A stretch of DNA of 64,000 bases from Typhlomys cinereus. Its lineage: Eukaryota; Chordata; Mammalia; Rodentia; Platacanthomyidae. Where the stretch lies: the NCBI GenBank assembly GCA_023101885.1, contig JALPQD010000632.1, forward strand, positions 212,637-276,636. Direction: 5' to 3'. A program made the translations under genes and the position numbers. Below, one piece after another: positions 25,400 to 37,471 of the stretch. Each line of letters starts with the position of its first letter. Position 1 is the stretch's first letter. A model generated the notes under the pieces. The model was not told where the DNA came from, did not search any database, and worked only from the letters and a program-made list of their open reading frames with translations.

Positions 25400-27212
25400 C
25401 TGGCTGAGCTGATAAACCTAATCAAGCTGGGATGCAGGACTACCCTCCTGAAAAGCTGCCATCTGAAACTGACTTCAAATAGGAAAAATTGGGCATTGAA
25501 AGAAACTTGTGGCAAATGCAGTTCTAACAACAGTGAGAAATATGCACACAAAAAAAATCCCACAAGCGAGAGAAGGTTGGTGTAGTTCCCTATATCCAAA
25601 AGAGAAAACAAACACAACTAGAACAAAAAAGAATTGGCTGTCAATATGCTTACATTTCTAGTTTTTTAAAGCCATTTTATTTGCACAGGTTAAATGATAA
25701 GAGCATTAGAAATCATATTTTAATCCATCAGTCTATGAGAAAACTGAAATTTCCTTTATGGGAAGAAATTTCCAGCCTGCCTCTACCTTATCTGTGTGAT
25801 AAGCTTCTATTCTCCCAATGACCTGTGATTCTGGAGAACTTGAATAACATAGCTACAAGAACTCAAATCATTCCCTCAGATCAGCCATTTTATTTTTAAT
25901 CTCTTTCCTCTCCAAGACACAAACCTTTTCTTTTGGAGCAATGCAAAGTGACTAGATAAAGGAAATTTAGATTTCACCTTTGCAGCCTTAGCTTCATTTG
26001 AACTGCAAACCAGCACTCCGTGAATGAAGTTAGCCAAGGAGAAAGAAGAATAAAGGGTGTGACAAAGCCTCAAAAGTTAAAAAAAAATCTTTGAATCATT
26101 TTACTGCTGAAATGCTTGGCAACATAGGTGAATGGGCATCAAATTTGAAGGTTAAGAATCAAATATTCAGGTCACTGGCTATTGGAATTTTCTACCTGTG
26201 TAAATTCAAAGTCAGACAGGGATTCATGGGACAGAATATGTACTGGATAAAATAATCAGCATGAATTTACCTAGCTCAGATCTATTATCTGTGTTGAAGA
26301 ACAAACTGATGGAGGTGGGGGGGGTGAAAAACTCAGATTTAATAGTTGCTCTTGTTACTCTTTGACTGTCTTCAGATAAACAATAGAAAATGCCCCATAA
26401 CCTCATGATAGGTACAGTTACAGTTCATATTTACCTGCACTCTGCAGACAATACATAAAAATATGTTTGCACATTACTTTGCTCATCGAAACACACTCTT
26501 GTATATTCCATTCCCAACAAAATAGGATATTTATTCTGTAAGCTGTTCACAAGTGAATGGATACATCTTTGTTCCACCTGCCTGAGAACAATCATGATCA
26601 ATATAGACCACAACACTCTCTGTACATTAACACTAACAGTGGCTACATAAATAACCCTGAAAACGCTCTTCAAATCTTTAAAAAAAGCTATTGATTTTGG
26701 CCCTGCTGATTCAAAACTAGCATTAGATATGCCTTCATGAACAGTCGTCCAGCTTAGGTTTCTCCCTCTCTTTTTTTACAACTTTACAAACCCCCCAAAA
26801 TCTTTTTATTTGAGACATGATGCAAATTAAAATATAAAATCACTGGCTATGACAAAAGACCTAACAACACCTACTTGTCAATAATCAGAAATTAAAGCAT
26901 TACTCTGTTGAGCACAGGGTTGACCTAATTTCCTACCATACAATTTAAATTTTCTCTCACCTTCTTTAGTTTCAAGTAATGTGCAAGGTTATTCCAACCT
27001 CAGAGCTGTCCCTGCTGTCAGTACTGGAATTATCAGATTTATTGGAATTGCTTTTGTAATTTCTTAAAAACAAACATTAAACACTTAACAAAAGTCACAA
27101 ATATCTATAGTTCTCACGGAAGAAATGGCAGTTGCCTAATTAAAATAAGAGGTTTTTTTGCCACCACTATTATTTGGTACTGAAAATATTCTTCAGTTGC
27201 CTTTTTAATGCA

Positions 27213-27219
27213 GACACAC

Positions 27220-27259
<40 letters not shown>
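27213..27259. repeat. (CA)n microsatellite
   Basis: About 23 CA units in the Dp71 first intron. Confidence 0.95.
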
Positions 27260-27391
27260 ATATGTATTTCCACTATTTCTCATGGATGGAAACTAATCAT
27301 TATGTAGTAATATAAAAAAGGTAGCATTCTCTTGTGATTTGCAGAGGATTAGGGTTTGGCTTCAGAAATAATCTGGAGTCCTTTGATACAC

Positions 27392-27397
27392 AGAGAA

Positions 27398-27446
<49 letters not shown>
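27392..27446. repeat. (GA)n polypurine microsatellite
   Basis: GA units with two AAAG interruptions, 130 bases from the CA tract. Confidence 0.95.
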
Positions 27447-27449
<3 letters not shown>

Positions 27450-28356
27450 ATCCACATTAATCTGAGGGACCAGTGTCTTCCTAGAGAAACCTTAACGTTT
27501 GCATGCTGGATTGTTGAACTTGGCTGGCACTGCTGGAATACTGGCTGGGTGGGGATGGGAAAAATCTATCTGAAAGTTTCTGCTACTGTGGGGAAGGGAC
27601 TTAGTGGCTACATGGCAATCTAAGCATTCAAAATCCTATTCTAGCCCCCATTTCTTGTTCCTTGGAATAGAATTTAACATTTCATTCTGTTTGGCTCAAG
27701 CCAGGGCAAAGAAGATTGCTTGGGTGGCTGTTCCAGCTGTTGTCCTCTGTCCTCTCTTCTGTTTGCTTTGCAAGGCTTGCCTCCTAACCCACCCTCAACG
27801 TTGGCCAAGGCAATTTCACTTCAGGGTCGTGTCCAATTCAAGATCAAACAGTGATGACCGAAACCAATTCCACGGTGATCAAAGGTCAGAGACCTTTCAT
27901 ATAGCTGCTATCCCTGCTCCATGAGCAACTGCCTCCTCCAGAGAACTTTTGAAAGAAGGAAATTTAAAAAAATATGTAGGCAAGGCAAAAATGGATGGAG
28001 GGTGACGAAGAGAGGCACAGACTTAAGCACGGGGGACAAGAAGAGCTCGTTCGTGCAATAGGAAGGTAGATTTCCTTAAAGATTTTGGTTGGCCACTTAA
28101 ATCGAAGGGTGGGTTTTTTTTTTTTCATGGTGCTAAAGCATTTTATAATTAATGTTATGCCTCCCTCGGGCAACTAAACCCCTTCAATTTAAGCTTCGAA
28201 CTTAAGTTCATATTCAAGTGAGATAAGCAAAGTGTCCTGCCGTTTGCGCTGATGTGATCAGATTAGGAATGAGAAACTTTGCTTCTAGACAAGCAGACAC
28301 CTGGTGAGCCGAGAGGGCAAGGGCTCCACAGGGAACCTTGGAGGGCAAGAAAACTA

Positions 28357-28380
28357 TAAACAAACAAACAAACAAACAAG
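28357..28380. repeat. (CAAA)n microsatellite
   Basis: Five or six ACAA units. Confidence 0.9.
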
Positions 28381-28995
28381 AATAAATAACCCACTTCACC
28401 CCCTCTCTCTAGGCAAACCCTTGACTTTCTAGGCTTTCCTTGGTTCTTTCTGCCTGCTTCATTTCTCAGAAGTACGAAAGGAGCACGGGAGAAAACCCAC
28501 GCGGCAAGGGAAACGTCAGTTGGAATCCTTGGAAGAAATCAGGCAGAAAGTTGACCTTTGGGCACTCGCACAGCTGGGCAAGGTGGAGCCGCGCGTGCCC
28601 CTTCCTCCCGGGAGCTCTGGCCTCCGTTTCCCAGCAGCCCATCTGGCTCGGGTCCACACTGGCAGCCCAGAAAGGAGCAAAAAGCTCCCGGGGGGGCCCC
28701 ATCCCCGTAGGAGGAAAGCTCCGTCCTCGTCTAGGCACCGAGAGAAATCATCTCCCTCCTCTCTTAGAGTGTGTCCCACAACCCGGGCAAGAGCCCGGCC
28801 AAGGAGCCCTGGCCAGGGCTGGAAGCCCCCGGGGGCGCACCTGCAGCAGAGCCCGGGACCCCCGGGAGAGCTTCTCTACCGCCCGGAGCCAGCCGCCGCC
28901 TCCACCGCAGCCGGTCCAAGTTTTGGCTTCCCGGCTGGCCCTCCTGCTCGCGCCACAAGTGCACGGCTTGCAGCGATCGGGCCGGGGGCCGCGAT

Positions 28996-29003
28996 CCACT
29001 TAC
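28996..29003 (-). promoter_or_regulatory. DMD: Splice donor of the Dp71 first exon
   Basis: The minus strand reads AAAGG|GTAAGTGG, a near-consensus U1 site. The exon ends after the second base of a codon, matching the phase at which exon 63 begins. Confidence 0.93.
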
Positions 29004-29023
29004 CCTTTGAGCTGTTCCCTCAT
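29004..29023 (-). CDS. DMD: Dp71 first coding exon (N-terminus MREQLKG), partial CDS
   Basis: On the minus strand the 20 coding bases ATGAGGGAACAGCTCAAAGG are followed directly by the donor GTAAGTGG. Six full codons give MREQLK and the split codon GG|T, completed by exon 63, gives G. MREQLKG is the known isoform-specific start of Dp71. The start codon has G at -3 and A at +4, and I see no upstream ATG in about 200 bases of leader. The exon sits in a CpG island 5.7 kb upstream of exon 63, which fits the known internal promoter in intron 62. It replaces the actin-binding domain, all spectrin repeats and the first half of WW found in full-length dystrophin. No damage is seen. It is too short to appear as an open reading frame and was found by looking for a donor next to an ATG. 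Confidence 0.96.
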
Positions 29024-29180
29024 GGCTGCGAGGGCTCCGCGGGCCACCGGTCGGGGGTGGGCGCTAGCACAGAGGAGTGAGCTGGCCAGAGCCGCGGGGC
29101 TCCCGAAAGTCCAGCGCCGCCGCCGCCCAGGCTCACAGCCGAAAGCACTGCGGAGGAGCCCGAGCCGGCACTGGCTGGCA
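29024..29180 (-). other. DMD: Dp71 5' untranslated region (start site approximate)
   Basis: This is GC-rich leader directly upstream of the Dp71 ATG, with a short GGC-repeat run near 29116 to 29130 and no ATG on the minus strand, so initiation should be at 29023. The true transcription start cannot be read from sequence. The upper boundary is placed below the cluster of GC boxes and is an estimate. Confidence 0.6.
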
Positions 29181-29300
29181 GGCGGGCGGGCTGGCCGGGG
29201 AGGGGGCGCTGCGGGCAGATGGGGCGGGGCTGGCGGGGCGAGGCTCCACCCCCACCTAGGGACCTGGGAACCTGGACTCCCAGGAGCCGGGAACTTGGGG
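29181..29300 (-). promoter_or_regulatory. DMD: Dp71 core promoter region, TATA-less, GC-box rich
   Basis: About 160 to 280 bases upstream of the Dp71 ATG are several GC boxes: GGCGGGCGGG at 29181, GGGGGCG at 29202, GGGGCGGGGC at 29221 and GGCGGGGCG at 29232. No TATA box is visible at a suitable distance. The published Dp71 promoter is known to be TATA-less, GC-rich and Sp1-dependent, and this layout agrees. Exact factor occupancy and the start site are inferred. Confidence 0.75.
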
Positions 29301-29665
29301 CTTCCAAGACAGGAAGGAAAAAGACAGAAAGAAAAGAAAGAAAGAGAACCGGGAACCTGGAAGAATCCACATACAGGCTTGTTAGCACCTCCTTAAAAAT
29401 CTCTGGCAAGACTACTTGTTGCCTAAATAAATGACCTAGGTGCAAATGACCTCATCACAGATAATTAGCTTGTGGGCTTGGAGTTTTCTTTTTTAGAAAA
29501 TGAAAGAAAAAAATCACTTGCATAATTCTCTACTCTCCCCCCCCCTCGCTAGCCCTTCCCTCTCAATTGAAGATTTTAAGTAGTGGGGGCAGTAAGGGCA
29601 TGAAATTCAAGTTAGACTCATTGGGGGATTAAGCCAGGTTCTTAGAAGCAATCGTACTTGGGATA

Positions 29666-29815
29666 TGGCAGCGATTGTCAAAGTGTACTTCCACCATCAC
29701 CAGGGAACTTCTTCCAAATGAAAATTCCCCCAGGGCCCCAGCCCAGACCTACTAAATCAGAAACCCTGAGCAGACTACAGTTTGAGGGCACCCGGGTGTA
29801 GCCCATACCATTGCG
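29666..29815 (+). repeat. MER5A-like nonautonomous hAT element
   Basis: TTGTCAAAGTGTACTTCCACC, ATCACCAGGGAACTTCTTCC and CAGACCTACTAAATCAGAAA match the well-known MER5/Charlie order. Confidence 0.75.
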
Positions 29816-30126
29816 CTGTTTGCTCTTTGCGCAGTTCTTTTAGGGCACCTGAAAGGAGCCTTTTTGCCATACAACATCTTTTGTGAAAAGTTATGGAGGC
29901 CTGGATGGCTCAATGTGTCTCATCTTTGAATCTGTACCGTGAGGCTGCAGGGCAACTACACGCAATTATTTCAAGCTTGATATACTCCCAAAAGAAGAAA
30001 GTCTTTATGAGCACAAGTATTTTCTACAATCTCCACGGCATAGCTTAAGAATGCAAGGAGCATCTGACTATAAACCCTGTTAGGGTTTTCATGGCCCTTC
30101 TTTGTTCCCTGGTTGGCCCGGGTTTC

Positions 30127-30127
30127 C

Positions 30128-30153
<26 letters not shown>
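30127..30153. repeat. Poly(T) run
   Basis: A 27-base T homopolymer. No SINE head is recognisable beside it. Confidence 0.9.
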
Positions 30154-30158
<5 letters not shown>

Positions 30159-31404
30159 TTTGTTTTTCCTTCTTTTCTGGTTGATTCATCCTCTCCCGTC
30201 TACAGTTCAAATGTATTTCCTCTTTTTCTTTTTAAATATTGTTTTTCCTCCTCCCTCTGCATTCTTTACGTAGATTGTTTGAGCAGAAAGACCTGAAGAC
30301 ATCAATCTCTTTGTGCCGTATGCTACAGCACGGCAGAGACAAAAAAATAAAGTAGTGAAAAAAAGCAAAAAGGGATGCCAGGTTTCTTCATTACCTTTGA
30401 CAAGCCAGATAAAAATGTAACATTATCACTAAAGACGCCTGCTTCTATGCACCACTGGTGTTGCTGTTTAAAGTGAATATATCACTTCTTCTGGCATTTT
30501 GCCTCAAAATCTCAGTCTGGTTAATTCTGTCCTTGAGCAACTTTGACCAAGATGATATTGCTGTCTGGGGGGGGGGGCGCACACTAGAATTCAATTTGAG
30601 ATGAGGTTGCCCCCTGATCTAAAAGCAGATTCCCCACCTGCCCCTAATCTTTCTTTGGAGTGGAAGGATTGATTAGTGCCACGGGAAGAGAAAGTAGTGG
30701 CTTTTGGAGTTCAGCAGTAGGAGGGATCTTTATGCCAATGTTCAATTTCACTTAAATATTGTTTACTTTAGCAAAAAAGATACAAACCTCACAGCATGGA
30801 CACTTATAAATATTAGAAATCAACAAACTCAAGACATGCAAGTCTTGTGTGGTGAGGCCCACAGCCACTCTGCTTGCCTGTTTTGCTTTATGTTGGTTGG
30901 TTGACAGCTTAGAGGTTTAAATGAACTGCTCAAGATTCAGAAGATCTGCTGGGTTTCTCTAAAATATAAATGTAAAAGTCTATTTTCCCACTGTCCAATT
31001 AGAGCAGTACTAAGAAAGATTTGTCCTGGGGATGGGGGGGGAACCAAATGGAAAATAAGAAATCACAATTCAGATTATTTTTTTCATTTGACAGATGGCA
31101 ATCCTCAAAAATACAGCGTTCGTTTCTTTTTTAGACTGGAGTTATAGGCACTTGAAGACTTGTTCCCAAATCTTGATGTCATTTTGGAAAACAAATACTG
31201 AAATTATTATTAAGAAATGACATGGATATCACACTGATTCTTTTGTTGTGAATTACAGTCAGATATTATGAACTTTGATTATCAAGTAGGAAATTTAGAA
31301 AGGAATAGGATTGCTATGCCTTCATTTCATGTGTAAATTGTATAGTGATTTTTATATATGTATATATGTCAAAGTGCTTATATGTAGTCTCTATTTCTTA
31401 CTTA

Positions 31405-31470
31405 TCTTAAATGTTGCTGGTGCTGGGAATTGAGCCTACTACATCCACTGAGCTCTACCTCAGATAGTCT
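31405..31470 (-). repeat. ID-like SINE fragment
   Basis: GGTGCTGGGAATTGAGCCTA to CCACTGAGCTCTACCTC is a reverse ID head. Confidence 0.55.
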
Positions 31471-33004
31471 AATTATTAATCACCATTATTGTTGTTAATA
31501 CTACTACTCTTTTGATTCAAGCCACAGACCAGAAAAGAACCTGGAGTTCTGCCCTGAAAAGAAAGCTGAGCTGAAATCCTGATTGCAGAACCTACCAGTG
31601 GCTCGATCACCAACCGTCATAGGTAGAACACTGTGGTGCAAGGACTGAACTGGGAAGCCTAAGAGAACTAAGGTTTGTGTTCTTAGCTATCCTGTTGTAC
31701 TACGTCTTCTGGAGGTACATGTCCCTGTTTTCTTCAGTGTTCTCACAAGCCATCTGACTGATGGCTGAGAGCAGGAGAGAGGAAACTGAACAGAAAGGAA
31801 GGTGGAAATTGACGGAGGTGGGAGGAAGTCGAAGAAAGTGACCCAGTAAATGTTCCTGTGTTGAAACCTCAGTCTTTGAATGCTTGAACTTTGTGGGTGC
31901 CTTAGAAAAACAGAACTTCTCTGACCTATGAGACCAGGCTGCATATTCCCCCATTTCCCTTCCTTCGTCTGTGCTGCTCTGAGCTCCCAGGAGGCTGGAC
32001 CTCTGTGGAGGGCATCAATCATGTTCTCTTGCCCTTTGATTTCCTTTCACTTTCAACCAATGGGAGGCAGTGATAAAAAGGACAACTGAAGAAGATGAAA
32101 GGGACAATGGACAGTGATCTCTAGGCATTTATTCCTCAGGCTCCCTCCTGTTGAGTGCTGGCCTCCTGGTGTCCAGCTTCTTTGACCTACAGCCTCGAGT
32201 CTTGTTGGGAGATCCTTTCCTACTCTCCCAGCATTCTGTCGGTTCTCCCAGCCATTCCTTTCCCTTGTGCTTGGGTGTAACTGGTCCTTGTTCTTGCCCC
32301 TCCCTGGCCCAGATCTTTGAGCCTATCCATTTCATTATCTGATCTTTAAGTATTCCTTTAGCACTTAACAGCACTTAACTTTCTCTTTGGATGCCCATTC
32401 AGCCAAAGCCATCCTGTAGAACAATAGATTGGATAGTGAGTGGGGACTCCTAAGAAATGATAAAGTCAGCCTTAACCTCTTGGAGCGGAAAAGCAGAAGA
32501 GATCTCCCTGTCCCCACCAAGGGACTTGTAAGTGATGTGGTGTAAAGCCCAATCAACATCAAAATCATGATAAGGTCAGCTATGAAAGCAAACATCTCTC
32601 TTCTCTCTAAGAGCCTCAATTGTCTACCTGATCTTCAGGAGAGAGTATACAGATAGGGGATAGAGAGATGGACAACATGAGAAAAGTTTATTGTGAAGAT
32701 CCAGAATTTGAGCTGCATGTTGAAAGATATGAGAGGAGATGATAAAGAAGAAAGAATGTAAGCAGGGTGGGACTGAGATTTGTCTTTAGGGAAAAAAAAA
32801 TCACTAGAGTCATGATACGGATGAATAGATCAAAGAAGTATCTGGAGGAAGACCAGGTACAAGGTAATAGCACAATGAAGAGAATCTCAATTGTGATGGT
32901 AACAGAGGGGGTAAGAAACGACAAAAATACCGGGTAAAATTTTCAGACCTTGGACTTAACATATGCATCAATGGAGGAGAAGGAAGAGCTGGAGTGATCA
33001 TCCT

Positions 33005-33145
33005 AAAGCTTGGATGTCTACTAGAATCACAAGAGGGAGGTTAAAATATTCCAGTACCTCACACTTATATTCTGATTTAATTGGTCCTGGGCTTTGGGAG
33101 TTTTAAGGCTCTCTAGGAGATTGTAATATGCAGCCAAGGAAGAGG
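33005..33145 (+). repeat. MER5A-like hAT element, diverged
   Basis: CTAGAATCACAAGAGGGAGG, then TGATTTAATTGGTCCTGGGC follows the MER5 order. Confidence 0.55.
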
Positions 33146-33524
33146 ACCAAGCAAGGAGAGCTCTCAAGGTGACTCCCCAAACTGAATGAGTGACATTCAC
33201 CAAGCTAGAAATTTCAGGACAGGGCAGAAGAGGATGACGGAAGAAATGAGGTGACCCTCAGGCCTCCTGGCATAAAGATAACATTATGGAGTAAAAAGCA
33301 AAGGTGTCTGTCTAGCTTGCAGAAGGATAACATCTGGATGGGAGGTAAGCATTGTTGGAGAGGTCTGGGGTTTAGATAAATACATCCAGTGGAGGTTATT
33401 CCTAAGGGAAGAAGTCAGGAGGCTTTTCCTTTCCTTAAGCACATTTTTCTTGGTTACTAGTGGTTTTCAATGTCAATCTGCTGTTACCAGTGAAAAAGTG
33501 ATGAACAGAGAAATAAGAAAAGTA

Positions 33525-33890
33525 TGCATGTTACTCTTCTCTGTTGCTGTGAGACAACACTCAAATTCAAGCAACTTAAGGGAGAAAGGGAGATTTATTC
33601 AGCTTATGGTTCCAGAGGGGAGAAACAGTCCATTATGTACAGAAGGAGGAGGTGGCCCAAGTCACTGCAGACGCCATGGAGGCTGAGAGCTGCAAACACT
33701 GACAGCTGCAAGAGCAGACCTTACCAGGAACTAGGGTGGGACTAATCAACCTTAAGACCCAATCTCCTACGACTGCCTTCCTCCAGCAAGGCTCCACCTC
33801 TTAAAGGTGCCATGAACTTTCCAAACAACTACAGATTTAATCACAAGAGCCTGTGAGGGATAACTTGCATTTCAAAGCATTTTAAACCAT
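33525..33890 (-). repeat. URR1-like rodent hAT nonautonomous element
   Basis: CTCTGTTGCTGTGAGACAAC, then GGAGATTTATTCAGCTTATG is the reverse of the common rodent repeat ending in …AAATAAACC…TCACAGCAACAG. The family name is from memory and should be checked. Confidence 0.65.
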
Positions 33891-36599
33891 GAAAACAAGG
33901 AAGGAATGGTTTGCATCAGACATTGACCAGGAGATAGCTCTAAGGTATGTTTCCCACCCCTCTAGTCTACTTTCTGTCCTCTACCTCCAAGAGTGTCTAT
34001 GTGGATTTTTTGGAAGCATGACCAATGTTAAATATGCCCCCTGCACCATTTCATGAGAATCCATTGAGAGTATAGGTGCTAATTCATAGAAGCAGGGCAT
34101 ATTTTGGTAAAATATGAACATGCAGCTGTCAAGTAAATTCATTAGAACTTCCCGTTTCTCTTTGTATGGTGTAAGTTCTAGCCATGGACAGTGAATCAGA
34201 TATCTAACAAATGCTTACAATAACAGTGACTCATTGCCAACTAGGGCAAATGCAATGGCATGCTAATTAAAACGTGTGTAACAATGCCTCTGGATCAATG
34301 TGAAATCAACATCCTCTGGATATGATATGAATTCTAGCCAGTTCACATCTACCAACAAGCAGAGGCCTCTGCTGTTCAGACACAAAGCGCTTCACACTCA
34401 CACAAATCCTTCCCCCACTCCCGCAGGCCCTTCCTCCGCAGGAAAGCAGGATAAGCCAGGCCGAGCTCCCAGAGCCAGCTGCCATTTAAACCTGAAATTT
34501 CACCAGACAGGTTCCAGATAAAGTCCAACTATGCTTTCAGTCTCATAGAGTTTTCATTGAGTACGATTTCTAAAGCTTCACAGAGCCACCTAGATCAGGC
34601 AGAACATCTAAAAAGATGTGAAGTTTAGCATCTTCACTAAATAAAGCCACACTTCATTAACCTCACAGGCCGGTAGTTGCTTAGTGGGAAAGAATTCAGC
34701 GTGCCTATTAGCCTGCCAGCTACAGCACTACCAGGCTTCTATGAACTGCACCACGTTTGGCTAAAAATGGAGCACTGCTTAAGGTGGTTCAAGTGGATCT
34801 GCTCTAACATCCCAGGTCCACCTTAACAGCTTAAAGTTGTAACTCTTTGTCTGCCTTTCCCAAGCTGATTGTGCCAAATAATAGGAATTTCAAAACCAGG
34901 CAAAAATTCTGACACTCTGCATAATCTCTCTTCCTCTTCAGCTACAAATAAGGCTTTGTATTCGATTAGACTCACAGCAGGTGAAAACCCCAATTAGTGA
35001 ATTCATTCTGGGGCCTTTCTACCTTCCTCCTACACACTACTCTTCAGAAAAAAAATTAGGGAAGTCATAGTCTTTTCTCAAATTGAAAGGAAATTAACCC
35101 TTTGAGTTACCCAATGAAAAATTTTTGTTGGAAATAGAAAGATGCTGGATTTTTTTCTTCTTGGCTTCACATGGTGGGGGGGGTTGCTACAGAAATTTAT
35201 ATTCTTCCAGGTTTTACTGGTTTCTCCGTGTCCACAAATGCTCTCAGATTTTCTGATCACTCCAGAAACTGCAGGGTTTTTTTTTCTAACTGAAATCTCA
35301 CCACACAAATATCAGCTAAAGAATGATTAATGGAAATCAGTTACAAAGAAGAATTATTTTTAAGTTATATTCTTTTTTGGTGTGTTTGAGATGAGAAATA
35401 TAAAATTTTATGTAAACAGTATGCTTTGGGCTTAAGAAGTACACAAAGTCCATATTTTATACTTTGTAAATATTTATTTGTCAATGGAAATTTATCATCG
35501 AGAAAGGATAAAGGTTTGGTTTGAACATTCAAAAAATTGAGACAGCTTTAGTTCTTAGAGTGATTTACTCATCCTTTGTCAACTGCTTCTTTAAAAATAA
35601 CTCACAACCTAGTTTTATTTATGAGCACATGATTAAAAAAGAGCAGCTTTGTCTTTTTTAATTGTTTTAGTCCTGTCACTTTTCTTGAAACAAGTTGTAG
35701 GACTTATTATCCACAAGGAAAATACTAGTAGTCATCTGTTACTGTCAGAGGTTCATTTAATTTTCCGTCTTCTTGATTAAAATGCAAAGTTCTACATACA
35801 TGCTTGCCTAAATTACCCTTTTCTGAAATCCTCAAATTTCATAAAAATTGTTAAATGACAGTCTAAGGATTATAAATACTTATGACTTGGTTCCTGAGGT
35901 TTGGCTAATGTAAACAAAAAACTACCAGTCAATTAAGGGAACAAAGAAACTATTCTAAATGGAAACAGACATGGAAAATGTAGCACTCAAATGCTACATA
36001 AGAAGACACTAGCTTTTTTTCTTTTAAGATGAATATCTACAAGAATCATGTTCTACTAAAAAGCAGCTTTTTTAGTCCCCAGCAAGTGCAGCAGTATGCG
36101 ACAGTATATGCACTGGGGTGAAGGATAGGAAGTCCAGGTCAATTTTGCCCTTTAGGAAGAAGCTAAATGCTTAAACCTTTACAGGTAACTTGACCCTTTG
36201 GGGGACTTTTATTGACTCATTTGTAAGATGGGGATGATGCTGAGAAGGAACATCTTATAGGTTAAAGTCCCAATGACTTTGAAAGGCCTTTGAAGGAGGG
36301 GTAATACTGTCTTCCTGTAAAGCGGCCTGCTGCAAAGGTATGAGTCCTTAGAAGCAAAGCCAGAATGTTAAGGGACACTGGTAAGAATAGAACACAAATC
36401 TAGGAGTGGCTCTGTAGACCTGCTGTCCTAGCTCCTTTAAGGATGCCTTCCTGAGAAGATTGCCAGTCCAAAAGTAGTTTGGGCTACATAGTGGTGCCTT
36501 TCTTAAAATAAATGATGAAGCATAAAATCAATTCAGCATTAATTCTTTCACCTTTTCTTTTTGATTGTCAATATAAATGAAAACAACTTTTAAGAAGGA

Positions 36600-36840
36600 A
36601 AGTCAGTACTTGGGAGTCTGTGGCAGAAGAATCCCCGTGAGTTCAAGGACAGCGTAGGCTACGCAGTGAAGTGAAAGTTAATGTGGAGTACATAGTACTT
36701 GCCATGCAATCCTAATTGGACTTCAGATTCCCAGAGCCCATGTAAAATGGACCAACTGGGCATGGTTGCATATCTGTAATTCTAGTCCTAAAAAGGCACA
36801 ATCTTGGATTCCTGAGTAAGGTAGCTAGACAGAGTAGCCC
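36600..36840 (+). repeat. Mixed B1/B4-like SINE fragments
   Basis: A B1-like core (CAGTACTTGGGAGTCTG, GTGAGTTCAAGGACAGCG), then a second start (ACTGGGCATGGTTGCATATC) with a B1 body. Confidence 0.6.
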
Positions 36841-36842
36841 TA

Positions 36843-37260
36843 TGTCATAGTTAGGTTCAGGTATCAACTTGAAGTTTAGAGCCCTGGGTACATTTATAGA
36901 TAATTAGTAAGCCCAGAGTGAACCTGCAGGAGATTTTCTAATCGATGGGGAAGGCCCAGCCCATGGTGGGTGGGATTAGTTCCCAGGCTGGTGAATAAAA
37001 TGGAGGGAACTGTTTGAGAAAGAGGGCATCCTTCTGTATACTTGACTGGACATGCTGGTCTGGCAAGTAAGGATTGTCCTTCTCTCAACTGTTATGTGGA
37101 GATGGTGTGGCCAGTTCCCTCAGTCCCTTGGTGTTGATGTACACTCTTCTGCCAAGCTGGATAAAGAACAGCAACCAGACTATTGTAAAAGAATGAACCC
37201 CTTGTTCCTTTATGCTGTTTGGTGGTAATTTATCAGCAATAATGCAAGTGAACTGCAACA
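36843..37260 (+). repeat. URR1-like DNA element, copy A
   Basis: Starts TGTCATAGTTAGGTTCAGGT, contains GGCCCAGCCCATGGTGGGTG and CATGCTGGTCTGGCAAGTAA, and ends near ATTTATCAGCAATAATGC. It is collinear with the copies at 41724 and 56915. Confidence 0.75.
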
Positions 37261-37427
37261 CCCTATAAGGAAAGCTCTGGGATTAATTAGAGACCCAGCA
37301 TTGAAATAAAGATAAGATGGAAGATGATGGAGAATGATTCTCCATATCGATCTTGGATCTCCTCACACAGATGTACCCCTACCTGCACACACACATGTAC
37401 CAAGACACATGACAACACACATATGTG

Positions 37428-37430
<3 letters not shown>

Positions 37431-37471
<41 letters not shown>

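Larger units (their letters stand above)
28550..29260. promoter_or_regulatory. CpG island over the Dp71 promoter, first exon and start of its intron
   Basis: This is the only long stretch of the window with high GC and frequent CpG. It sits in AT-rich intron and spans promoter, leader, exon and about 450 bases of downstream intron. A CpG island is expected for the housekeeping-type Dp71 promoter. The edges are by eye. Confidence 0.85.

Noticed and set aside
28440..29396. 318-codon plus-strand open frame as a protein gene
   Set aside because: It lies over the Dp71 promoter, has the composition of translated GC-rich DNA, shows no domain, and several other frames are open there for the same reason.
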